Assembly (NCBI GenBank): GCA_026552975.1
Contig: JAPMTR010000083.1
Span: forward strand, 1 to 42,007
Direction of reading: 5' to 3'
Length of the DNA stretch: 42,007 nt
Origin: Candidatus Methanoperedens sp.
Lineage (GTDB): Archaea; Halobacteriota; Methanosarcinia; Methanosarcinales; Methanoperedenaceae
Both the position numbers and the translations under genes were made by a program. Positions 1-8,879 of this stretch are shown here, one piece after another. The first letter of the stretch is position 1; the number at the start of each line of letters is the position of its first letter. The notes under the pieces are model-generated. The model worked only from the letters and a program-made list of their open reading frames with translations. It did not search any database and was not told the origin of the DNA.

Positions 1-118
1 TTGCTCATAATGTCAGAAGAATTGGCTATATCGAAATATTAAATGATATTAAACCTAAATGGCCACGAAAGGAGTGTAGTTGAATATTGTCCCAAAGCCC
101 GCAATATGCGCAGGATAA

Positions 119-1348
119 GTGAATCAAATGTTAGATCCAGCCTTCAATACAACTGATATGACTTTTATACTGATAGCGACCTGCCTGGTCATGGTAATGA
201 CCCCGGGTCTGGCGTTCTTCTATGGTGGCCTTGTTGACCGCAAGAATTCAATTACGATCATGATGCAAAGTTTTGTAGCTCTTGGCATCTCCACGATCAT
301 GTGGGTTTTTGTAGGCTATTCTCTCTCTTTCAGCGGAGATGTTTATGGTATAATCGGGAACCTCAACAACGCATTTCTCATGAATATCTCAGCATCCACT
401 CCATCACCAGTAAGCCCGGCATTGCCACTTTATATTTTCCTTGCCTACCAGCTGATGGTTGTAGTAATCACACTGCCCCTGATCACGGGAGCATTTACGA
501 ATCGCGTTAAATTTAAATCATACCTGGCATTTCTCATCGCATGGCAGCTTTTCATCTACTATCCGCTGGTCCATATGGTCTGGGGTGGAGGTGCATTGAT
601 GCAGTGGGGTGTAAAGGATTTTGGAGGAGGTATTGTTGTCCATGCCATTGCCGGAATGAGCGCACTTGCCAGTGTCCTTTACCTGGGGAGCAGAAAAGTC
701 AGGGACAAGCCCCACAGCATCCCCCTTATCGCGATCGGAATGGCTATCCTGTGGTTTGGCTGGTTCGGTTTTACAGCCGGAAATGCCTTTGCTATGGATG
801 ATATTGCAGTTGTCGCATTTCTAAACACCGCGATAGCGGGCGGTTTTGCCTCTTTTGCATGGATGTTGATGGACTGGCGCCTGGAGGGAAAACCCAAGTT
901 CGTTGGATTCCTGACAGGCGGTCTTGCCGGGTTGGTTGTGATCACTCCTGCTGCAGGATATATTACTCCAGGTCTGTCTATGTTGTTCGGTATTCTTGCA
1001 GGGATCATTTGTTACCTTGCAGTAATGTTCAAGAACAAACAGAAATGGGATGATGCGCTGGATGTATGGGGTGTTCATGGTATAGGTGGGTTCCTTGGAA
1101 TAACCCTCCTTGGAATCTTCAGTTCGATTGCGGTCAATGAAGCTGGCGCAAATGGTCTTTTTTATGGGAACTCCACGTTCTTTGTAAAAGAGGTCGCATC
1201 TGTCGCCTTTGCCTCGATCTATGCGTTCATAATAACTCTTGTGATATTCTTCATCATAGACAAAACTATGTCGCTTCGCGTACCTAAAGAGGTGGAAGAA
1301 CAGGGACTTGATGAACATTTCCATGGGGAATTATCCTACACTGAATAA
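119..1348 (+). CDS. amt: Ammonium transporter (Amt/MEP/Rh family)
   Basis: Integral membrane channel for ammonium uptake. The 409-residue length and about eleven hydrophobic segments fit the family. The Amt signatures are visible: MTPGLAFFYGG near residue 27, KDFGGGIVVH near 166 and WGVHGIGG near 317. The twin pore histidines correspond to H175 and H320, and the Trp and Asp of the recruitment site are present (W155, D167). The first phenyl-gate position, usually Phe in a FQxMFA context, is Val here (YQLMVVVIT, V114). The start is GTG at 119 with AGGA at 112-115; ATG at 128 is an equally possible start. A 12-codon open frame (TTG at 80, preceded by AAGGAG) ends with TAA directly against the GTG. 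No glnK follows, since groES is next, so any PII partner is elsewhere. Family assignment is certain. Confidence 0.95.
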   Translation: MNQMLDPAFNTTDMTFILIATCLVMVMTPGLAFFYGGLVDRKNSITIMMQSFVALGISTIMWVFVGYSLSFSGDVYGIIGNLNNAFLMNISASTPSPVSPALPLYIFLAYQLMVVVITLPLITGAFTNRVKFKSYLAFLIAWQLFIYYPLVHMVWGGGALMQWGVKDFGGGIVVHAIAGMSALASVLYLGSRKVRDKPHSIPLIAIGMAILWFGWFGFTAGNAFAMDDIAVVAFLNTAIAGGFASFAWMLMDWRLEGKPKFVGFLTGGLAGLVVITPAAGYITPGLSMLFGILAGIICYLAVMFKNKQKWDDALDVWGVHGIGGFLGITLLGIFSSIAVNEAGANGLFYGNSTFFVKEVASVAFASIYAFIITLVIFFIIDKTMSLRVPKEVEEQGLDEHFHGELSYTE

Positions 1349-1360
1349 ATAGGATCCAAA

Positions 1361-1424
1361 AAACCGCAGATGAACGCAAATATGCTATCACAAATCTGCG
1401 TTTATCTGCGTTTATCTGCGGTTT
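1361..1424. repeat. Inverted and tandem 10-bp-unit repeat after amt
   Basis: A left arm at 1361-1381 (begins AAACCGCAGATG) pairs with a right arm at 1404-1424 (ends ATCTGCGGTTT) over 21 nt with two mismatches. The right side is itself a tandem array of ATCTGCGTTT units at 1394-1403 and 1404-1413, with a variant at 1414-1423. It lies between amt and the groES promoter and could form a hairpin at the amt mRNA 3' end. It resembles the short dispersed intergenic repeats seen in many archaeal genomes; copy number elsewhere cannot be judged from this window. Confidence 0.7.
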
Positions 1425-1452
1425 CTTATTTTCAAATTTCACAATAGTAAAT

Positions 1453-1511
1453 TATATATAGAACTGCAAACAATCAAAAAGCCTCGTACATGCATTATTA
1501 TGTACAGGCTT
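1453..1511 (+). promoter_or_regulatory. groES-groEL promoter with palindrome at the predicted start site
   Basis: An archaeal TATA element (tatatata, 1453-1460) is followed 18 nt later by a long palindrome. Its arms are AAGCCT-c-GTACAT (1479-1491) and ATGTAC-AGGCTT (1500-1511), with an 8-nt centre. The expected transcription start, about 25 nt after the TATA box, falls within the left arm. The element could therefore be an operator or a hairpin at the 5' end of the mRNA. It does not match the bacterial CIRCE sequence. The leader then runs about 65 nt to groES, whose ribosome site is AGAGGT at 1564-1569. Confidence 0.6.
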
Positions 1512-1575
1512 TCGGAGTTCAAAAAAGGAGAACAGTAGACGAGGAAGTATATTAGATTTTAAAAGAGGTATCTAT

Positions 1576-3478
<1,903 letters not shown>

Positions 3479-3488
3479 ATTGTCGAAG

Positions 3489-3528
3489 GCCGGATACTTT
3501 TTGGGAAGTATCCGGCACATTTTTTTTT
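3489..3528 (+). terminator. Hairpin plus T-run terminator of groES-groEL
   Basis: A perfect 11-bp stem, GCCGGATACTT (3489-3499) with AAGTATCCGGC (3506-3516) around a 6-nt loop, is followed by nine T residues at 3520-3528. It begins 11 nt after the groEL stop codon. Confidence 0.85.
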
Positions 3529-3629
3529 ATATTAATTTTAATGTCTATTATTATTTAATTTCAATAAACATTTGCTGATAGATCTTACGAAGCTAAAAGC
3601 AAGGATATTTATTTCAAAAAAGCAACGGA

Positions 3630-3669
3630 TAAATTTTTATGCTTTAAAGTAATTATTATCATAATGATA
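3630..3669 (+). promoter_or_regulatory. Promoter of the pilus ATPase operon with TATCAT/ATGATA palindrome
   Basis: A TATA-like stretch (taaatttttat, about 3630-3640) is followed by TTATTATCATAAT at 3653-3665. The core is a near-perfect palindrome: TATCAT (3657-3662), one base, ATGATA (3664-3669). The same 13-mer occurs in the same orientation in the pilin promoter (7767-7779 on the minus strand). In both promoters it covers the predicted start site. The rest of the 240-nt gap after groEL is AT-rich and shows nothing else. Confidence 0.5.
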
Positions 3670-3718
3670 TGGAGACTTTAATGGTTTCATCGTCATATAT
3701 CAATAAAGAGGATTCATA

Positions 3719-5452
3719 GTGGATAATAATATTCCCGATAATGCAGGAGCTCAGGAAATAGAAACCGAGCCAACAGGTTCAAATGATCCGCCTTTGACAG
3801 GTATGAAAAAGGTCTCATCAGAGATAAGATTATTATCACAATTTCTTCAAAAAAAATTCCATGAATTGAAAAAAGATCAAAAATTTAACCTTTCAGAGGT
3901 CTTGGAAGTACCCTCTTATGATCCTACAAGATTTGGCGAAATAACCGTTTTTGAACCACAGAAGGATTTAGACATAGTGGAACAGGAGTGGATCCTGCGT
4001 CCTTTTGTCCTGGTGACGATCCTGCATAACAGCAAGACACAGAAGAAACTCTATTTTTATTCAGAACCCAAACTTGACGATTTTGAAACCTCATTATTCC
4101 AACACATTTCAAATAATCTTAAGATCTTTCTTCTTGAGCAAAAGATCGATTTCAATAATCTGAATAAGGAACTTGTTCTTTACAATAATTATATTAAAAT
4201 ATTATATATATATGGTATTTCACTTGACCAAAAATCCATCTTTAAAATATGGTACCATATAAAAATTAACTATATTGGATATGGAAAAATCGATGCCCTG
4301 ATGAAAGATCCCATGATAGAGGATATTTCATGCGTGGGCGCTGATACTCCCATATTTCTCTATCACAGAAAATATTCCAATATAGAAACGAACATTACAT
4401 TTACTGAATCAGAACTTAACGAGATGGTATTGAAGCTTGCCCAGCTAACAGGTAAATCCATCTCTTTTGGTTTTCCTATAATGAACGCGACTCTCCCTGA
4501 TGGCTCCCGTCTTGAGGCAACGCTTGGAAAAGAAGTAACAACCCGCGGGGGAACGATAACTATAAGAAAATTCAGGGAGGATCCTTTCAGCCCTTCAGAA
4601 CTTATCAAATATGGTACATACAGTGTCGAAATAATGGCGTACCTGTGGCTGGCTGTTGAAAATAACAAGAGCATAATCCTGGTTGGGGGGACAGCTTCGG
4701 GAAAAACCACAGCATTAAACGCAATTTCACAATTTATCCCTTCGGAATCCAAGATCATTACAATAGAGGATACGCGGGAAATAACACTATTCCACAAGAA
4801 CTGGATACCGGGGCTTGTAAGAGAGACGTTCACAGGGCAGGAATCACAGTCAATAGACATGTTTGAACTGCTTCGTTCTGCTCTTCGGCAGCGACCCGAA
4901 TATCTCATAATGGGAGAAGTCAGGGGCAAGGAAGCATACACATTATTCCAGGCTATGAGTACAGGGCATACAACATATTCGACAATGCATGCAAGCAGCG
5001 TCCAGACTGCTGTCAACCGGCTTCTTCATGAACCCATAAACATCCCTCTTATGATGCTTACCGCTCTTGACATCATGGTCGTGCAGGTAATGAGGCAGGT
5101 AGGAAGAAAAAGGGTGAGGCGTATGGATACATTATCTGAGTTCGTGGGGGTGGATTCATCCACCGGAAATGTGAGTATCCAGGAACTTTATAAGTGGAAT
5201 GCTTCCCACGACACTATGGAAAAGAGTGGATCATCCAAAGTTCTTGACAATATAATGATCAACCGCGGGTGGGAAATAGAACAGCTCAAGAAAGAAATGG
5301 AGAATCGCATGGCAGTTATCCAATATGTGGTCGATAATGATATTGGTGATTACAGGGATTTCTCAACTGTGATCCAGATGTATGCTTCAGATCCGGCAAA
5401 TGTCCTTGAATTGATAAAGGAAGGAAAACCCCTGATCGGTGGAAACAAATGA
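3719..5452 (+). CDS. Type IV pilus/type II secretion ATPase (TadA/GspE/VirB11 superfamily)
   Basis: Cytoplasmic hexameric ATPase that powers assembly of type IV pilus-like filaments. The 577 residues comprise an acidic N-terminal domain and a C-terminal secretion ATPase core. Visible motifs are Walker A GGTASGKT (residues 323-330, Lys329), the Asp box IITIEDTREI, Walker B YLIMGEVRGKEA and the His box GHTTYSTMHAS. The start is GTG at 3719, supported by AGAGGA 6 nt upstream. The next gene, the membrane platform, overlaps its stop by ATGA, so the two are translationally coupled. An archaellum motor (FlaI/ArlI) is less likely because no fla/arl genes are adjacent; an adhesive pilus system fits the nearby pilin better. 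Confidence 0.9.
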   Translation: MDNNIPDNAGAQEIETEPTGSNDPPLTGMKKVSSEIRLLSQFLQKKFHELKKDQKFNLSEVLEVPSYDPTRFGEITVFEPQKDLDIVEQEWILRPFVLVTILHNSKTQKKLYFYSEPKLDDFETSLFQHISNNLKIFLLEQKIDFNNLNKELVLYNNYIKILYIYGISLDQKSIFKIWYHIKINYIGYGKIDALMKDPMIEDISCVGADTPIFLYHRKYSNIETNITFTESELNEMVLKLAQLTGKSISFGFPIMNATLPDGSRLEATLGKEVTTRGGTITIRKFREDPFSPSELIKYGTYSVEIMAYLWLAVENNKSIILVGGTASGKTTALNAISQFIPSESKIITIEDTREITLFHKNWIPGLVRETFTGQESQSIDMFELLRSALRQRPEYLIMGEVRGKEAYTLFQAMSTGHTTYSTMHASSVQTAVNRLLHEPINIPLMMLTALDIMVVQVMRQVGRKRVRRMDTLSEFVGVDSSTGNVSIQELYKWNASHDTMEKSGSSKVLDNIMINRGWEIEQLKKEMENRMAVIQYVVDNDIGDYRDFSTVIQMYASDPANVLELIKEGKPLIGGNK

Positions 5453-7284
5453 TAGGTAATATTGACAGGATATCATATCTTATATTCGGGGATCTGAGCA
5501 AGAAAAGATTTAGTGAGTATCACAAACTTGAAGAACAACTTTTAAAAAGCCGCATTTGTGTTCCTTTTGATATCTATATTTCAAGAGCTTACCTTATTTC
5601 GATACTGTCATTACTTCCCCTGGGTATATTGTCATATTTCTTGTTCAGTACTATCCCCGGATCACCTCCTTTTCCATATAACCTGCTAATTATTTCTTTA
5701 TCATCTGTTATTTTTAGTTTTGCATTATTTAAACTGATAATTTTATATCCGGAAATTACTGCAAATCTGCGGGGGAGGCAGATCGATATTATTCTCCCAC
5801 ACGCTGTGGCGCTGATGCATGCTTTAAGCCGGGGAAGCAACGATATTCTTGTTTCTTTTGAAATAATAAGCAATAATAGAAAGCTTTTCGGTGAAGTGTC
5901 CCGGGAAGTCGAGGGAACTCTGATCGAGGCAAAACTGCTGAATAACAATATTAAGACCGCCCTTAAGAATTCAGCTGCACAAACACCATCTGAATCTTTC
6001 AAAAACTTTCTTGAAGGACTTTCCACAATTCTTTCAAGTGGTGGAGATGTGTCTGCTTTTTTTTTAAACAAGTCCGAACAATTCAGAATAAAAGCTATAA
6101 ATGAAAATAAAGCTTACATGGAAACGCTCGGTTTATTCTCTGAAGTGTATGTAACCGGTTTTGCAGTAGGCCCGCTTTTTATAATTGTTCTTCTTGTGGT
6201 ACTTGGATTAATGGGGAGCATGGATTATTTTCTTCTCTATTTGATGGTATACATTTTCATACCTGTCGGAGCTTTCATTTTCATCATTTTGATCTCATCT
6301 TTATCAAAAGGTTTGAACACAGGATCTATTGAACTTGAATCAAGAACTACGGTAGAGGAAAAACATCTTCGTATCCAGCAGGGACGATTCAGGATGAAAA
6401 TAAATGATATAATTCAGAATCCATTTAAGAAATTAGTTGAAGTGCCTGAAAGAGTCATGTTTTTTTCAATCCCGATTTCGATCATATTTTTTATTATCTC
6501 TACATATGATTTTTTTAATATAGGGTTCTTTGAGGCAATAAATGAAATAGACGACTATATAATATTCAGTGTATTTATCGCAATTATTCCATATTCTATC
6601 TTTGTGGAAATGCATTTTCGAAAGATCATTCAGATAAATGAAAATTTCCCCGAGTTCTTAAACAGGCTGGTAAGTCTTCATGATTCAGGCCTGACAATAG
6701 GCACATCTCTAAAAAAGGTCGGTTCGACAAATCTTGGTATCCTTAACAATGAGATAAATAAAATGAATATTGACCTTGAATTAAGGGGCAATTTAACAGA
6801 AACATTCCGAAATTTTGGAAACCGGATCAAAACCATGGCTGTGCAAAGGGTTGTGGTTCTTTTTGAAAATGCTGTCAAGATGACAGGAAATATTAAGGAT
6901 ACGCTCATAATTACAGCACAGGATGCGCAGATCTCAAGAAATATGGATGAAGACCGCATCCAGTCAACCAGGATGCATATTTATGTACTTTATATAGCAT
7001 TTTTTGTGTTTCTATATGTTTCCTGGTCGATAGTTACCGGTTTCTTGCCTCAGATGCCTGATCTGCCTCCTGAAGGGGTACCAGATCTGGGAGCCGGGAA
7101 TATCGCATTTTCAGGTGTTGATAAAGCCCTGTTCATAATGCTTTTTTTTCATGCATCTGTTATTGAAGGTTTTTTCTCAGGACTTATGGCCGGACAAATT
7201 GCCAACCAGGATGCAAGACTTGGATTAAAGCACAGTATAGTTATGACTGCAATAGCCTATTTACTTTTCAGATCAATTACATAA
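5449..7284 (+). CDS. Pilus/secretion membrane platform protein (TadC/FlaJ/GspF type, two T2SSF domains)
   Basis: Polytopic membrane protein on which the adjacent ATPase acts to extrude pilin. The 611 residues show two GspF-like halves. The first has hydrophobic pairs near residues 45-65 and 75-95 and a cytoplasmic helical region near 115-225, then membrane segments near 235-285. The second repeats this, with membrane segments near 340-390, a cytoplasmic region with DSGLTIGTSLKKVG and terminal segments near 510-610. This long duplicated form is typical of euryarchaeal pilus and archaellum platforms. It overlaps the ATPase gene by ATGA. The pilin gene converges on it with a 36-nt gap that contains no clear hairpin. 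Confidence 0.88.
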   Translation: MIGNIDRISYLIFGDLSKKRFSEYHKLEEQLLKSRICVPFDIYISRAYLISILSLLPLGILSYFLFSTIPGSPPFPYNLLIISLSSVIFSFALFKLIILYPEITANLRGRQIDIILPHAVALMHALSRGSNDILVSFEIISNNRKLFGEVSREVEGTLIEAKLLNNNIKTALKNSAAQTPSESFKNFLEGLSTILSSGGDVSAFFLNKSEQFRIKAINENKAYMETLGLFSEVYVTGFAVGPLFIIVLLVVLGLMGSMDYFLLYLMVYIFIPVGAFIFIILISSLSKGLNTGSIELESRTTVEEKHLRIQQGRFRMKINDIIQNPFKKLVEVPERVMFFSIPISIIFFIISTYDFFNIGFFEAINEIDDYIIFSVFIAIIPYSIFVEMHFRKIIQINENFPEFLNRLVSLHDSGLTIGTSLKKVGSTNLGILNNEINKMNIDLELRGNLTETFRNFGNRIKTMAVQRVVVLFENAVKMTGNIKDTLIITAQDAQISRNMDEDRIQSTRMHIYVLYIAFFVFLYVSWSIVTGFLPQMPDLPPEGVPDLGAGNIAFSGVDKALFIMLFFHASVIEGFFSGLMAGQIANQDARLGLKHSIVMTAIAYLLFRSIT

Positions 7285-7320
7285 TAAACAAAAATTAAAA
7301 GAAAAAAAAGTTTGAGAGCT

Positions 7321-7734
7321 TCAGACATCCTGTGAATACAATACTTTCTTTGAATTGTCTTTGTAAGTGGCTGAAACCATTACACGCGTTAAAGTAGTAC
7401 TGCTGGTATTGAAATCCTCAAAGTCTCCAACGTCCGCATTTGTAATTGTAACGTAATCGTAGTTACCTGATGTCAGGTTTCGGTAGCTGATATTCAATGA
7501 CGGTATGGGTGCGGCGCTTGACGGATCAATAGATGTTACAAGAACAGAGACATTATATGTACTTCTTGAAATGTCAAGTCCAACTGTTGTGGGGGTGGCC
7601 GGCGCTTTAACTCCTGAAGACCAGGATGACACTATAGCAGCCATTACGACAGTTATGGCGACCATAAGGATTACACCAATAACGGGTGAAACACCTTCAT
7701 CATTTATTCGTAATATTTTTTTTTGTAATTGCAT
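7321..7734 (-). CDS. Archaeal type IV pilin (Pilin_N family)
   Basis: Secreted filament subunit of 137 residues. The N-terminus carries a class III (prepilin) signal: a short basic stretch (QKKILRINDEG), then VSPVIGVILMVAITVVMAAIV as the hydrophobic assembly helix at residues 15-35. Cleavage by a PibD/EppA-type peptidase just before VSPVIG is expected. The remainder is Ser/Thr/Asn-rich beta-structure. The ribosome site is CGGAG, 8 nt before the ATG. It is transcribed from its own promoter, towards the ATPase/platform operon. Context makes it the likely substrate of that machinery. Confidence 0.9.
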   Translation of the reverse strand: MQLQKKILRINDEGVSPVIGVILMVAITVVMAAIVSSWSSGVKAPATPTTVGLDISRSTYNVSVLVTSIDPSSAAPIPSLNISYRNLTSGNYDYVTITNADVGDFEDFNTSSTTLTRVMVSATYKDNSKKVLYSQDV

Positions 7735-7766
7735 ATATTTTGCTCCGTGAATAATGCCGATTTTGC

Positions 7767-7805
7767 ATTATGATAATAACTATCATTGTGAGGGTAATAT
7801 TTATA
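7767..7805 (-). promoter_or_regulatory. Pilin promoter with TATCAT/ATGATA motif
   Basis: On the minus strand, TATAAATATTA (7795-7805) is a good TATA box. About 20 nt downstream lies TTATTATCATAAT (7767-7779), identical to 3653-3665 of the ATPase operon promoter. An additional half-site makes an inverted repeat: plus-strand ATGATA at 7770-7775 and TATCAT at 7781-7786, separated by 5 nt. The position over the expected start site suggests a shared operator or initiator element. Confidence 0.55.
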
Positions 7806-7850
7806 TTTATCGTATGATCAAGGAAATGAGGGGCATGCATGACAATAAAA

Positions 7851-7860
7851 CTTATTATAT
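7851..7860 (+). promoter_or_regulatory. TATA box for the RAD55/KaiC-like gene (probable leaderless start)
   Basis: The sequence cttattatat is centred about 29 nt upstream of the ATG at 7885. No Shine-Dalgarno sequence precedes that ATG, so the transcript is probably leaderless or nearly so. This promoter diverges from the pilin promoter about 50 nt away. Confidence 0.45.
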
Positions 7861-7884
7861 GGTAATAATAATCATACAATACTC

Positions 7885-8781
7885 ATGTTGAACCAGGGAA
7901 CAATTATTAAAACAATCCCGCCAGAGGGAAAGTTAATCAAAATACCAACGGGAATTGCCTCTTTTGATACGATCATAAGGGGAGGTTTTCCTTCCGGTTC
8001 TCTTATTTTGCTAATGGGTGAGACAGGGGCAGGGAATATTGAATTTGCATATACATCATTATCTATGCTCTCCCTGCTAAGATCAAATACTGAATTATAT
8101 GGATCGACCAGGAAACAACTTGAATCTTTTATGTCCATCAATGAAGATCTGAAACTTCCTGATACGGTTTGTTATATCTCTTTTTCTTACTCCAAAGATG
8201 ATATCAGAAAAGAATTGGAGCACTCCTTTCCTGTGGGTTTCCTCGAGGCTTTTGATAATAAAGGTTTTGTGTTCAAGGATCTCTCATCATTTTATCCTGA
8301 GTGCACAACCCCCCAGATAAATAATACCTGGAAGGGTATCAAAGGTACAAAAGATGAAGGAAAGCAACTGATATTAAAAGAACTCATTTCCACACTTGAA
8401 TTTAATGCCCGTAACGGGCTGGTCATAATTGATTCACTTGCAAGCCTAAGAAGAGTCTGCTGTTTAGAATGGACAGACCTTCTATATTTTATTGAGGAGC
8501 TTCAAAAAAGATCCAAAAAATGGGATGGTTTGATCTTCCTTACGCTGGGGTCAGGGATATTTAGAAAGAACCAGGAAGAAGAGATCATGGACATAGCCGA
8601 TAGCGTACTCGTATTCGAATGGGCTCTGGAAGGTTTTACAAGACAACAAACATTGTATATACAAAAATCAAGAGGGGTTCTTCCAAATATCATTAAGGAC
8701 AACATGGTACGTTTCGATACAGTGGTATCGAATACCGATGGTTTTGTTGTTACGAACGTCAAAAGAATTTCCGGGAGATAA
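7885..8781 (+). CDS. RAD55/KaiC-like RecA-fold protein with degenerate Walker A
   Basis: The 298 residues follow the KaiC/RAD55 plan: [20 protein letters not shown], a P-loop, and a Walker B strand ([12 protein letters not shown], residues about 174-185). The P-loop reads [10 protein letters not shown], so the usual GK[T/S] is Asn51-Ile52. The catalytic Lys and the Mg-binding Thr/Ser are both missing, and classical ATP hydrolysis is unlikely. It diverges from the pilin gene and sits next to the pilus ATPase operon. Related RecA-fold proteins (FlaH/ArlH, and 'HTR-like' proteins of archaeal pil loci) act as regulatory partners of secretion ATPases. A regulatory, ATP-sensing or structural role in pilus assembly is therefore inferred. 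Confidence 0.75.
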   Translation: MLNQGTIIKTIPPEGKLIKIPTGIASFDTIIRGGFPSGSLILLMGETGAGNIEFAYTSLSMLSLLRSNTELYGSTRKQLESFMSINEDLKLPDTVCYISFSYSKDDIRKELEHSFPVGFLEAFDNKGFVFKDLSSFYPECTTPQINNTWKGIKGTKDEGKQLILKELISTLEFNARNGLVIIDSLASLRRVCCLEWTDLLYFIEELQKRSKKWDGLIFLTLGSGIFRKNQEEEIMDIADSVLVFEWALEGFTRQQTLYIQKSRGVLPNIIKDNMVRFDTVVSNTDGFVVTNVKRISGR

Positions 8782-8879
8782 TTAAAAAGCACGAAAACTG
8801 TTTTTTATTATTTCTCTTTTTGGATCAATGTTTGCAAACCGATAATTCTATTAATCATGCAATTAATCAAAACGGAACT

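Noticed and set aside
1..42. The first 13 codons of the window as the end of an upstream gene
   Set aside because: The open stretch is too short to identify and could be chance in AT-rich intergenic DNA.
679..1324. Long minus-strand open frames inside amt
   Set aside because: They are shadows of the well-supported plus-strand Amt frame and show no protein-like features.
7861..7880. A third copy of the TATCAT/ATGATA pilus motif upstream of the RAD55/KaiC-like gene
   Set aside because: The sequence taataataatcatac is only loosely similar and has no paired half-site.
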